Assembly: GCF_000612725.1 (NCBI RefSeq)
Contig: NZ_HG964453.1
Span: forward strand, 667,379-731,378
Reading direction: 5' to 3'
DNA from: Mycolicibacterium austroafricanum
GTDB lineage: Bacteria > Actinomycetota > Actinomycetes > Mycobacteriales > Mycobacteriaceae
DNA length: 64,000 nt
Shown: positions 34,155 to 42,763 of the stretch, one piece after another
How positions within the stretch are numbered: position 1 is the stretch's first letter
Layout: the number at the start of each line of letters is the position of its first letter
Position numbers and translations under genes: made by a program
Notes under the pieces: generated by a model
Told to the model about the DNA's origin: nothing
The model's input: only the letters and a program-made list of their open reading frames with translations
The model's database searches: none

Positions 34155-35236
34155 AGCACCACCACCGACCGCAGCACCTCTCCGGCGTGCATCTTGTGGA
34201 ATGCGTCCTCGATCTGGTCCAGACCGATGCGCTCGGAGACGAACTTGTCCAGCGGGAACCGGCCCTGCAGGTAGAGCGAGATCAGGGTCGGGAAGTCCCG
34301 CTCGGGCAGACAGTCGCCGTACCACGAGGACTTCAACGACCCACCGCGAGAGAAGAAGTCGATCAGCGGCATCTCCAGCGTCATGTCCGGAGTCGGCACC
34401 CCGACCAGGACCACGGTGCCCGCCAGGTCACGCGCGTAGAACGCCTGCTTCCACGTCTCGGGCCGGCCCACCGCGTCGATCACGACGTCGGCGCCGAAGC
34501 CGTCGGTGAGGTCCTGGATGGTCTTCACCGCATCCAGCTCGCCGGCGTTGATCGTGTGCGTCGCACCGAACTCGCGGGCCCAGTCCAGCTTGCGGTTGTC
34601 CATGTCGACGGCGATGATCCGCTTCGCCCCGACCAGCCGGGCACCCGCGATCGCCGCGTCACCCACCCCGCCGCAACCGATCACCGCGACGGTGTCATCG
34701 CGGTTGACCGCACCGGTGTTGATCGCCGCGCCCAGGCCGGCCATCACACCGCAGCCCAGCAGACCCGCCGCGGCCGGGTCGGCCGCGGGATCGACCTTCG
34801 TGCACTGACCTTCGTGCACCAGCGTCTTGTCGGCGAACGCGCCGATGCCCAGCGCCGGGGTCAGCTCGGTGCCGTCGGTCAACGTCATCTTCTGTTCGGC
34901 GTTGAAGGTGTCGAAGCACAGATGCGGGCGGCCGCGCTTGCACGCGCGGCACTGGCCGCACACCGCACGCCAGTTCAGAACCACGAAATCACCGGGTGCC
35001 ACGTTGGTGACGCCGGCACCGACCGACTCCACGGTGCCCGCGGCCTCATGCCCCAACAGGAACGGGAACTCGTCGTTGATCCCGCCCTCGCGGTAGTGCA
35101 GATCGGTGTGGCAGACGCCGCAGGCCTGGATGTCGACAACGACCTCGCCCGGCCCTGGGTCGGGGATCACGATCTCCACCACCTCGACCGGTTGACCTTT
35201 TGCCCTGGAGACCACACCTCGCACCGTCTGAGTCAT
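34151..35236 (-). CDS. mscR: S-nitrosomycothiol reductase / mycothiol-dependent formaldehyde dehydrogenase
   Basis: This 361-residue class III-type zinc alcohol dehydrogenase uses mycothiol in place of glutathione. Catalytic zinc ligands lie in CGVCHTDLHY and GHEAAG; the structural-zinc lobe is CGQCRACKRGRPHLC; the NAD-binding motif is IGCGGVGDAAIAGA. It oxidises formaldehyde-mycothiol adducts and reduces S-nitrosomycothiol, protecting against formaldehyde and nitric oxide. It forms an operon with the downstream MBL hydrolase. The opening MTQTVRGVVSRAKGQPVEV is typical of Rv2259-like proteins. Confidence 0.92.
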   Translation of the reverse strand: MTQTVRGVVSRAKGQPVEVVEIVIPDPGPGEVVVDIQACGVCHTDLHYREGGINDEFPFLLGHEAAGTVESVGAGVTNVAPGDFVVLNWRAVCGQCRACKRGRPHLCFDTFNAEQKMTLTDGTELTPALGIGAFADKTLVHEGQCTKVDPAADPAAAGLLGCGVMAGLGAAINTGAVNRDDTVAVIGCGGVGDAAIAGARLVGAKRIIAVDMDNRKLDWAREFGATHTINAGELDAVKTIQDLTDGFGADVVIDAVGRPETWKQAFYARDLAGTVVLVGVPTPDMTLEMPLIDFFSRGGSLKSSWYGDCLPERDFPTLISLYLQGRFPLDKFVSERIGLDQIEDAFHKMHAGEVLRSVVVL

Positions 35237-35382
35237 GCCGTAACCCTAATGGGCGGGCAGACTCGAGACGTGTCCGACCATCGAGCATTCGCCCCGCTGT
35301 TCGTGGCGCTCGACGGATATTGGATGGGCCTGGCGAAACGCTCGGTCGAAATGGTCTGATCGGGGATACCGTGGATGCTGCG

Positions 35383-37002
35383 ATGCTCACCGACACCCAG
35401 ATCGACCTCCTCTCCGCCGCCCGCACAGCGCATCAGCGGCGTGACTGGGCTGCCAGCTACGAGGCGTTCGAACTCGCGAGCCGGTACGCGCCGCTGCGCA
35501 CCGACGATCTGGAGGCGTTCGCGTTCGCGTCCTGGCGGCTCGGCCACATCAAGGAGTCCAGCCGCGCCGCGGAGCGGGTGTTCGCCGAGCTGACCCGGAC
35601 CGACCCGAACGCCGCAGCGATGAAAGCCAACGAGCTGGCCCTGGCGTGGCTCGTGCGCGGCGACATCAACATCGGACAGGGGTGGATGAGCCGGGCCCGC
35701 AGGCTGCTCGCCGCCGCCGAGGAGAGCCAGGCCCACGGCTACCTGATCTACCTCGACGCCGTCGTGGCCGCCATCTCGCAGGACCTCGACGCGCTCGCCG
35801 GCCACGTGCGGTCGCTGCGCGAGACCAGCGAGCGTCTCGATGTGCCCGCGGTGACCGCGCTCGGGCTGATCGCCGCCGGCATCGAAGCGATCCTGCACGC
35901 CCGCACGGCCGAGGGATACGCGTTGATCGACGAGGCCATCCTGCCGCTGATGGCCGACCAGGTGCCGATCGAGTGGGCCGGTGACATCTACTGCATGGTC
36001 CTGCATCACTGCCACAAACTCGCCGACCTGCCGCGGATGCGGTCGTGGACGCAGTCGATGGAGCAGTGGTGCGGGCTCTCCGGGTCGGTGCCCTACGGCG
36101 GGGTGTGCGACGTGCACCGCCTTCAGGTGCAGGTCGCCTCAACCGACCTCCGGGGTCTGGAGGACAGGCTCGGCACAGCCAGCCGGGCGCTGGTCGAGGT
36201 GAACGCCTGGGCGGCCGCCGAGGGCTACTACCAGCTCGGCGAGGTGCGCCGGCTCAAGGGTGACTTGGACGGAGCCGCAACAGCTTTCGAGCAGGCGCGG
36301 GCGCTCGGTCTGGATCCGCAACCCGGTGAGGCGCTACTGGCGTGTCGGCGGGGCGACAACGCGGCGGCGTGGACGTCGATCCGGCTTGCGCTCGCCGGTG
36401 GCGACCGGCTGGCCCGGGTGCGGCTGCTGCGTGCCGCTGTCGAGATCGCGCTGGGCCGTGACGCGCTGTCGGAAGCCGAAAACTATTGCCGGGAGCTGGA
36501 AGCCGACGCCAAGGCGTTCGGCACGCCGGGCTTCCGGGCCTGGGCGGCCCACGCCCGCGGAGCCGTGGCGGTGCGACGCGGGGATTTCGGGGTCGCGCTG
36601 GAATCGCTGCAGAGCGCGTTGCGCGAGTACCGGGTTCAGCAGTCTCGGTACGAGACGGCGGAAGTCTACGAGTGGATGGCGTTGGCGAAGCGGGGACTCG
36701 GCGACCGCGAAGGTGCCGTCGCCGACGCGGCCACCGCCGACGCCATCTACGTCCAATTGGGCGTGGAGCCCGCCGGGATCTGCGGGGCGCCGACACCCGG
36801 AGGCCTGACCCGTCGGGAACTCGACGTGCTGACCCGCATCGCCCGCGGCGCCACCAACCGGCAGGTGGCCGAGCAACTGCACCTGTCCGACAAGACGGTG
36901 AGCAGGCATTTGGCCAACATCTACGCCAAGCTCGGAGTGTCCACCCGGACCGCGGCGGCCAACTGGGCGTTCCAGCAGGGTGTGCTGACCGACGAACGCT
37001 GA
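35383..37002 (+). CDS. LuxR-type transcriptional regulator with TPR-like sensor region
   Basis: This protein of 539 residues (from ATG 35,383; GTG 35,371 possible) has a helical, TPR-like N-terminal two-thirds (YEAFELASRYAPLRTDDLEA; GYYQLGEVRRLKGDLDGAATAFEQARAL). A C-terminal GerE/LuxR helix-turn-helix follows at about 478-535 (LTRRELDVLTRIARGATNRQVAEQLHLSDKTVSRHLANIYAKLGV). No receiver domain or P-loop is present, so it is neither a classical response regulator nor a MalT-type ATPase. It is divergent from mscR and precedes a methyltransferase gene that it may control. Signal unknown. Confidence 0.88.
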   Translation: MLTDTQIDLLSAARTAHQRRDWAASYEAFELASRYAPLRTDDLEAFAFASWRLGHIKESSRAAERVFAELTRTDPNAAAMKANELALAWLVRGDINIGQGWMSRARRLLAAAEESQAHGYLIYLDAVVAAISQDLDALAGHVRSLRETSERLDVPAVTALGLIAAGIEAILHARTAEGYALIDEAILPLMADQVPIEWAGDIYCMVLHHCHKLADLPRMRSWTQSMEQWCGLSGSVPYGGVCDVHRLQVQVASTDLRGLEDRLGTASRALVEVNAWAAAEGYYQLGEVRRLKGDLDGAATAFEQARALGLDPQPGEALLACRRGDNAAAWTSIRLALAGGDRLARVRLLRAAVEIALGRDALSEAENYCRELEADAKAFGTPGFRAWAAHARGAVAVRRGDFGVALESLQSALREYRVQQSRYETAEVYEWMALAKRGLGDREGAVADAATADAIYVQLGVEPAGICGAPTPGGLTRRELDVLTRIARGATNRQVAEQLHLSDKTVSRHLANIYAKLGVSTRTAAANWAFQQGVLTDER

Positions 37003-37089
37003 ACTACATCATCTGCACCATGGACGCAGCGCCGAAAACGCATGAATTGCCCGATGACGGTGGGCGCCGGGCGGTCTAGCGTTTCCGGC

Positions 37090-38172
37090 ATGACAACACT
37101 GATCGGGAATACGGCGGTCGCCCCCGAGACCACCGAGGAGTTCGCCGAACGCATCGTCGGCACCATCGACGGAGCGAGCATCGCGATACTCCTGTCCATC
37201 GGCCACCAGACCGGACTGTTCGACACGCTGGCCCAGCTGCCGCCGGCGACGAGCACGCAGATCGCCGACGCCGCCGGGCTCGACGAGCGGTATGTGCGGG
37301 AGTGGCTCGGCGGAATGGTAGCCGGGCGGATCGTCGACTACGACGCGGCCGCGCAGGCGTACTCGCTTCCGCCGCACCGCGCCGCCGTGCTGACCCGCGC
37401 CGCGGGCCCGGACAACTTCGCCCGGGTCGCCCAGTTCATCCCGCTGCTCGGCGAGGTCGAGCAGAAGGTGATCGGCTGCTTCCACAACGGGGGAGGGCTG
37501 TCCTACGCCGAATATCCGCGCTTCCACACGCTGATGGCGGAGGAGAGCGGCGAGGTCTTCGACGCCGCCCTCGTCGACGTGATCCTGCCGATGGTCGACG
37601 GGCTGCCCGCGCGCCTGCGCAGCGGTGTCGACGTTGCCGACTTCGGTTGCGGCAGCGGCCACGCCGTCAACGTCATGGCGAGTGCGTTCCCCGCCAGCCG
37701 GTTCGTCGGTCTGGACTTCTCCGAGGAGGGGTTGGCCGCCGGCGTCGCCGAGTCGCGCGATCTCGGACTGACGAACGCGACGTTCGCGGCGACCGACGTC
37801 GCCGACTACGACGCGGTCGACGCCTTCGACCTCATCACGGCGTTCGACTCCATCCACGACCAGGCCCACCCGGGTCGGGTGCTGGCCAACATCCAGCGCG
37901 CGCTGCGGCCGGGTGGAACCTTCCTGATGGTCGACATCAAGTCCTCCAGCCGGGTCGAGGACAACGTCGGTGCGCCGTTGGCCCCGTACCTCTACACGGT
38001 CTCTACCATGCACTGCATGAGTGTCTCGCTGGGACTCGGCGGTGACGGGCTCGGCACCTGCTGGGGACGCGACCTGGCCACCTCGATGCTGGCCGACGCC
38101 GGATTCCGCGACGTGCAGGTGCGGGAGATCGACTCCGACCCGCTCAACCTGTATTACATCGCCACGAAGTGA
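37090..38172 (+). CDS. Class I SAM-dependent methyltransferase with winged-helix N-terminus (Rv2258c type)
   Basis: This 360-residue protein combines an N-terminal winged-helix segment (residues about 40-85, TSTQIADAAGLDERYVREWLGGMV) with a Rossmann methyltransferase domain. The SAM motif is VADFGCGSGHAVNVMA near 180. Such architecture is common in small-molecule O-methyltransferases, where the helix-turn-helix serves dimerisation rather than DNA binding. It corresponds by position and content to Rv2258c. Substrate unknown. ATG 37,090 is used because it opens the conserved sequence. Confidence 0.85.
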   Translation: MTTLIGNTAVAPETTEEFAERIVGTIDGASIAILLSIGHQTGLFDTLAQLPPATSTQIADAAGLDERYVREWLGGMVAGRIVDYDAAAQAYSLPPHRAAVLTRAAGPDNFARVAQFIPLLGEVEQKVIGCFHNGGGLSYAEYPRFHTLMAEESGEVFDAALVDVILPMVDGLPARLRSGVDVADFGCGSGHAVNVMASAFPASRFVGLDFSEEGLAAGVAESRDLGLTNATFAATDVADYDAVDAFDLITAFDSIHDQAHPGRVLANIQRALRPGGTFLMVDIKSSSRVEDNVGAPLAPYLYTVSTMHCMSVSLGLGGDGLGTCWGRDLATSMLADAGFRDVQVREIDSDPLNLYYIATK

Positions 38173-38206
38173 GTCCGCTCCCGGACCCTCGCTAGGCTCG
38201 GGCCCG

Positions 38207-39031
38207 ATGAGCGCACTCGATGCCCTGAACGACTGGCCGGTCCCCACTGCCGCGGCCGCGGTGGTGGGGCCGTCCGGTGTGCTGGCCCGTCACGGGGACA
38301 CCGGGCGCCGGTTCCCGCTGGCGTCGGTCACCAAGCCGTTGGTCGCCCGCGCCGCACAGGTGGCCGTCGAGGAGGGGGCCGTCGACCTGGATTCGGAGGC
38401 CGGGCCGCCCGGTGCGACGGTGCGTCACCTGCTGGCCCACGCCGCCGGTTACGAGATGAGCTCGTCGAAGGTGTTGGCGGCACCGGGCACCAGGCGGATC
38501 TACTCCAATTACGGATTCACCGTTCTGGCCGAGAAGATCGAGGCGGAGTCGTCGATTCCGTTCGCCACCTACCTGGCCGAGTCGGTGTTCGAACCGCTGG
38601 CGATGTCCGGCACCGCCCTCGACGGCGGGGCCGAGGCGGCCGGCTACGGCGTGACCTCGACGGTCGAGGACCTCGTGGCGTTCGCCCGTGACCTGCTGGA
38701 GCCGGTGACGGTGTCGGAGCAGATGCACCGCGAGGCGATCAGCGTCCAGTTCCCGGGTCTCGACGGCGTGCTGCCCGGATTCGGCGTGCAGCGCCCCAAC
38801 GACTGGGGGCTGGGCTTCGAGATCCGGGGTGGCAAATCTCCGCACTGGACCGGGTCTGCGAACTCGACCCGGACGTTCGGCCATTTCGGGCAGTCCGGGA
38901 CGTTTCTGTGGGTCGATCCGGACGCCGCCCTGGCGCTGGTCGTGCTGACCGACCGCAAGTTCGGGGACTGGGCGCACACCGTCATGCCGGCCCTGTCTGA
39001 TGAAGTCCTAAGAGAGTTCGGGGCGGACTAG
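38207..39031 (+). CDS. Beta-lactamase-family (class C-like) serine hydrolase (Rv2257c type)
   Basis: This 274-residue protein has the penicillin-binding fold motifs: S-x-x-K as SVTK (residues about 41-44), Y-x-N as YSNYGF, and a HFG-type third motif in FGHFGQSG. No signal peptide is seen, so it is more likely a cytosolic esterase or peptidase than a secreted beta-lactamase. Start ATG 38,207 lies 34 bases after the methyltransferase, and the genes share orientation. The position matches Rv2257c of M. tuberculosis. Confidence 0.85.
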   Translation: MSALDALNDWPVPTAAAAVVGPSGVLARHGDTGRRFPLASVTKPLVARAAQVAVEEGAVDLDSEAGPPGATVRHLLAHAAGYEMSSSKVLAAPGTRRIYSNYGFTVLAEKIEAESSIPFATYLAESVFEPLAMSGTALDGGAEAAGYGVTSTVEDLVAFARDLLEPVTVSEQMHREAISVQFPGLDGVLPGFGVQRPNDWGLGFEIRGGKSPHWTGSANSTRTFGHFGQSGTFLWVDPDAALALVVLTDRKFGDWAHTVMPALSDEVLREFGAD

Positions 39032-39164
39032 CGCAACACCCGTCTCACGAGGCACAATAGACACGCAAGCCACAACTTAATCAGCTTCATCGCATCATCT
39101 GCGCCGTTCGGAAACCACCAGGTCGTTGGGGAAGACGTCCCTCGTGGAACCGAAGGAGCAACAG

Positions 39165-39677
39165 ATGCGTGCAGCGAACCAATTCGCCGACGCGACGACG
39201 GGCGTGGTCTACATCCACGCGTCGCCCGCGGCGGTGTGCCCGCATGTCGAGTGGGCGTTGTCGTCGACCCTCAACGCGAGGGCGAATCTGAAGTGGACCC
39301 CGCAGCCGGCCATGCCCGGTCAGCTGCGCGCCGTCACCAACTGGGTCGGCCCGGTCGGCACCGGCGCCGCGCTGGCGAACGCGCTGCGCTCCTGGTCGGT
39401 GCTGCGTTTCGAGGTGACCGAGGACCCCAGCCACGGCGTCGACGGACACCGCTGGTGCCACACCCCGCAGCTCGGTCTGTGGAGCGGAGCGATGAGCGCC
39501 AACGGCGACGTGATGGTCGGCGAGATGAGGCTGCGCACGCTGATGGCGTCCGGAGCCGACGTGCTGGCCGCCGAGCTGGACTCGGTGCTGGGCACCGCAT
39601 GGGACGAGGCCCTGGAGGCCTACCGTGACGGCGGCGAGGGCGCCGAGGTCAGCTGGCTGAGCAGGGGAGTGGGCTAG
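39165..39677 (+). CDS. DUF3145 family protein (Rv2256c type)
   Basis: This 170-residue protein is unique to mycobacteria and close relatives and has no known function. It opens MRAANQFADATTGVVYIHASP and has the aromatic block LKWTPQPAMPGQLRAVTNW. An AAGGAG site six bases before ATG 39,165 fixes the start. No signal peptide or membrane helix is visible. It sits between the serine hydrolase and the lipid kinase, as in M. tuberculosis. Confidence 0.87.
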   Translation: MRAANQFADATTGVVYIHASPAAVCPHVEWALSSTLNARANLKWTPQPAMPGQLRAVTNWVGPVGTGAALANALRSWSVLRFEVTEDPSHGVDGHRWCHTPQLGLWSGAMSANGDVMVGEMRLRTLMASGADVLAAELDSVLGTAWDEALEAYRDGGEGAEVSWLSRGVG

Positions 39678-39684
39678 GCCGGAT

Positions 39685-40587
39685 CTAGGACGGGCGCAGG
39701 ATCTTCAGTGCGCCCGGGACGGCGGACACCTCGACCGGCAGCGGGCACACGTACTCGCCGTCGGCGTAGGCATTGATGCCCGGTGAGTCCACCGTGATGG
39801 TGCGTGCCCGCGCCGTACGTACCTCGTCGAGGTTCACGTGCGTGCCCTTGAACACCGTGGGGAACAACCGGATCAGCCGCGTCCGTGACGCCGACGCGAC
39901 CATCGTCGCGTCGAGCAGGCCGTCACGCGGGTCGGCGTCCGGGCAGATCTTCATCCCGCCGCCGTAGCTCTTGGTGTTGCCGAACGCGGCGAGCGTGAGC
40001 TCGGTGTCGAACTCGGCGTCGCCGTCGAAGGACAGCCGGAACGGCAACAGCCGCAGCTTGGACAGCTCGGCCACCATCGCGAGGTTGTAGCGCATCCGCC
40101 CGTGCGGCCAGCGCATCCGGTTGGTGCGGTCGGTCACCAGCGAGTCGAAGCCGGCGGCCATCACGGTGCCGAACCATCTGTCGGTGCCGTCCGCCCCCTT
40201 GATGCGGCCGAGGTCCACGGTGTCGGCGACGCCGTCGACGATCACGTCGGCCGCGGCTTCGGGGTCCCTGGTGGGGATGCCGAACTCACGGGCGTGGTCG
40301 TTACCGGTGCCCGCCGGGACGAGGCCGAGCGGAATGTCGGTCTGTGCGAGCACCTGCAGGGCCAGCGAGATGATGCCGTCCCCGCCGACGACGACGAGTG
40401 CGTCCATGCCGCGCTCCAGGGCGCCCTCCACCAGCTGCCGGGCGTGGGACGAGTCTCTGCCGGCGATGGCGACGACATCGACCCCGCGGTGGTGCAGTTG
40501 GGTGATCGCTCGCTCGGCGGCGTGCGGTGCGTTCCCGTGCCCGGATGTCGGGTTGGTCAGCACCGTGACCCGCGCCGGTGGGCTCAC
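39685..40587 (-). CDS. Diacylglycerol/lipid kinase (Rv2252 type)
   Basis: This 300-residue lipid kinase of the DAGK/YegS family has the nucleotide-binding motifs NPTSGHG and VVVGGDGIISLALQ, then GTGNDHAREFGIP. A C-terminal beta-sandwich domain follows, with the GGGMKICPDADPRDGLLD segment. In M. tuberculosis Rv2252 phosphorylates diacylglycerol to phosphatidic acid, feeding phosphatidylinositol mannoside synthesis. Start GTG 40,587 overlaps the upstream FAD-oxidase stop by four bases, so the two are translationally coupled. It acts at the inner face of the membrane. Confidence 0.9.
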   Translation of the reverse strand: MSPPARVTVLTNPTSGHGNAPHAAERAITQLHHRGVDVVAIAGRDSSHARQLVEGALERGMDALVVVGGDGIISLALQVLAQTDIPLGLVPAGTGNDHAREFGIPTRDPEAAADVIVDGVADTVDLGRIKGADGTDRWFGTVMAAGFDSLVTDRTNRMRWPHGRMRYNLAMVAELSKLRLLPFRLSFDGDAEFDTELTLAAFGNTKSYGGGMKICPDADPRDGLLDATMVASASRTRLIRLFPTVFKGTHVNLDEVRTARARTITVDSPGINAYADGEYVCPLPVEVSAVPGALKILRPS

Positions 40588-42167
40588 GGAATCAGCTTGC
40601 CCGGGTTGAGAATCCCGGCGGGGTCGAGGGCCTCCTTGACGGCCCGCAGCACCGTGACGCCGAGGTCGCCGATCTCGTCGCGCATCCACGGGCGGTGATC
40701 GGCGCCGACGGCGTGATGGTGGGTGATGGTGGCGCCGCTGCGCAGCATCGCCTCGGATGCGGCGGCCTTGGCGTTGCGCCACTGCTCGATCGGGTTGCCG
40801 CGCTGGGCGGCGACCACGGTGAAGTACAGCGATGCGCCGGTGGGATACACATGCGAAATGTGGCACAACACCAGGGCGGGCGTACCCGATTCGGCCAGTG
40901 AACCCGTCAGCGCCTCGGTGACGGCGGCCTTGAGCGCCGCCACGTTCGACCAGTTGGTCGCCGTCTCCAGCGTCTCGCACAGCGCCCCGGCCGACAGCAG
41001 CGCGTCGCGCAGGTAGGGCGCGTTGAACCGGCCGTGCTCCCAGGCCCGCGCGGGACCTTCGCCCAGCGAGGTTCCGCCGCTGGCGGCCAACAGGTCCCGG
41101 GTCTCGGCGTGCCGGCTCGCGACGTGGGCCTCGGTGCCCTCGAACGCGGTGATGGCCAGGCACCCGCCGGTGACCTGCTGTTCGCCGATGCTCTCGGTGG
41201 TGGCCAGGTTGACCCCGGTCTCGGCTTCGTCGGACAGCCGGATCACGGTGGGGCCGGTGCCGGTCTGCGCCACCGCCCGCAATGCGTCGGCGCCGGTGGC
41301 GAAGTCGGGAAACGACCACGCCTCGTACCGGGTGGCCTCCGGCACGGGATGGACGCGCACCCGGACCCGGGTGATGATCCCGAACGTGCCCTCGGAGCCG
41401 AGCAGCAGCTGACGCAGGTCGGGGCCGGCCGCCGAGGCCGGTGCCCGTCCCAGGTCCAGCACACCGGCCGGCGTGACGGCGCGAAGTCCGCGGACCATGT
41501 CGTCGAATCGGCCGTAACCTGCGGAATCCTGGCCCGACGAGCGGGTGGCGGCGAACCCGCCGATGGTCGCGAAGCAGAAGCTCTGCGGGAAATGGCCCAG
41601 CGAGAAGCCCCGCTCACCCAGCAGTCGCTCGGCGTCCGGGCCGGTCAGCCCGGCACCCAGCTCGGCCTCCCAGGACACCTCGTCCAGGGAGTGCAGTTCG
41701 TCGAGCCGGCGCAGATCCAGCGACACCACGGCCTTGAAGTCGCCGCGGGTGGGGTCGAGCCCACCGACCACGCTGGTGCCGCCGCCGAACGGGACGACGG
41801 CGATGCTGCGTTCTCCGCAGAACCGCAGAACCTCGGCGACGTCCCGGTCGCCACCGGGCAGCACGATCGCGTCCGGAGCGTCCTGGACTCCGAAATCTCT
41901 GCGGCGCAACAGGTCCAGCGTCGACTTGCCGCCGGCCCGAAGCAGCCGGGCCTGGTCGTCGGTGGTCACGTTCGCCGCGCCCACCACCGCGCTCAGACCG
42001 TCGAGGTCGGCCGGGGACAGCGCGGACGGACGCAGCCGCACCTGTTCGAGGGTGGGTTCGTCGATATCGGCGCCGTCGATGCCGAGCGCCTGGCCCAGCA
42101 GGGCCCTGATCGCGGGCGACAACGGCTTGGCCGCGGCGGGGTCGCCCCACGCGTTCCACTGCATCAT
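40584..42167 (-). CDS. FAD-linked oxidase, alkyl-dihydroxyacetonephosphate synthase-like (Rv2251 type)
   Basis: This 527-residue flavoprotein of the VAO/PCMH family has an N-terminal FAD domain (VVPFGGGTSVVGGLDP; GHFPQSFCFATIGGFAATRSSGQDSAGYGRFDDMV). The C-terminal domain has the THHHAVGADHRPWM motif, equivalent to the HHHGVG active-site loop of alkylglycerone-phosphate synthases. That enzyme class makes ether lipids, but mycobacterial homologues have no proven substrate. It is translationally coupled to the lipid kinase. It is divergent from a TetR gene with only 17 bases between the two start codons. Confidence 0.87.
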   Translation of the reverse strand: MMQWNAWGDPAAAKPLSPAIRALLGQALGIDGADIDEPTLEQVRLRPSALSPADLDGLSAVVGAANVTTDDQARLLRAGGKSTLDLLRRRDFGVQDAPDAIVLPGGDRDVAEVLRFCGERSIAVVPFGGGTSVVGGLDPTRGDFKAVVSLDLRRLDELHSLDEVSWEAELGAGLTGPDAERLLGERGFSLGHFPQSFCFATIGGFAATRSSGQDSAGYGRFDDMVRGLRAVTPAGVLDLGRAPASAAGPDLRQLLLGSEGTFGIITRVRVRVHPVPEATRYEAWSFPDFATGADALRAVAQTGTGPTVIRLSDEAETGVNLATTESIGEQQVTGGCLAITAFEGTEAHVASRHAETRDLLAASGGTSLGEGPARAWEHGRFNAPYLRDALLSAGALCETLETATNWSNVAALKAAVTEALTGSLAESGTPALVLCHISHVYPTGASLYFTVVAAQRGNPIEQWRNAKAAASEAMLRSGATITHHHAVGADHRPWMRDEIGDLGVTVLRAVKEALDPAGILNPGKLIP

Positions 42168-42184
42168 GCGTTACAGTATTACAG
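42168..42184. promoter_or_regulatory. 17-bp divergent intergenic region, probable leaderless promoter and operator
   Basis: Only 17 bases separate the ATGs of the FAD oxidase and the TetR regulator. The gap contains TTACAG twice in direct orientation (TTACAG-TA-TTACAG). The second copy pairs with GTAAT inside the TetR gene (ATTAC at 42,179-42,183; GTAAT at 42,199-42,203). TACAGT at 42,172-42,177 would serve as a -10 placing the TetR transcript start on its ATG. Both genes are therefore likely leaderless and under one operator. Confidence 0.45.
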
Positions 42185-42763
42185 ATGGTGTCAATCCGTA
42201 ATCCTGAGCGGAGCGTCGAGCAGCGCATTCTCGACGCCGCGGCGGCGTGCATCCTCGCGTACGGCGTCGAGCGGACGACCATGACCGAGATCGCGCGCCG
42301 GGCGCGGGTGAGCCGCCCGACCATCTACCGCCGGTGGCCCGACATCCGCTGGGTGATCGCCGAGCTGCTCACGGTGCGGATCACCGGTGTGCTGGAGGCG
42401 GTTCCCGACCGCGGCGCCGGCCGGGAGTCGGTGGTGGGGCGCGTCGTCGCCGTGGCCGATCACCTGCGTGCCGACGAGATCGTCCAATCGGTCATCCGCA
42501 ACGCGCCGGGCCTTGCGATGACCTACATCACCGACCGGCTCGGCACCAGCCAGCAGATCCTCATCGACGCGCTGGCCGAGGCGATAAAGGCAGGGCAGGA
42601 CGAGGGCAGCATCCGTGCCGGCGATCCACGCGGCATGGCTGCCATGTGCCTGTTGATCACCCAGTCGACGATCCAGTCGGCCCAGATGGTCGCCGAGCTG
42701 CTCGACAACGAGGCGCTCAACGAAGAGCTGGCTCACTCACTGAACGGATACCTGAAACCATGA
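42185..42763 (+). CDS. TetR-family transcriptional regulator (Rv2250c type)
   Basis: This 192-residue regulator has the helix-turn-helix ERTTMTEIARRARVSRPTIYRRWPD (residues about 29-53) and a helical ligand domain. It overlaps glpD by four bases (ATGA) and is divergent from the FAD oxidase by 17 bases. It is well placed to coordinate glycerol-3-phosphate oxidation with the oxidase/lipid-kinase pair. M. tuberculosis has the same order (Rv2250c beside glpD1). Confidence 0.88.
   Translation: MVSIRNPERSVEQRILDAAAACILAYGVERTTMTEIARRARVSRPTIYRRWPDIRWVIAELLTVRITGVLEAVPDRGAGRESVVGRVVAVADHLRADEIVQSVIRNAPGLAMTYITDRLGTSQQILIDALAEAIKAGQDEGSIRAGDPRGMAAMCLLITQSTIQSAQMVAELLDNEALNEELAHSLNGYLKP

Noticed and set aside
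34118..35359. 413-residue open frame opposite mscR
   Set aside because: Antisense shadow of a well-supported gene; composition rich in Arg, His and Asp with no recognisable domain.
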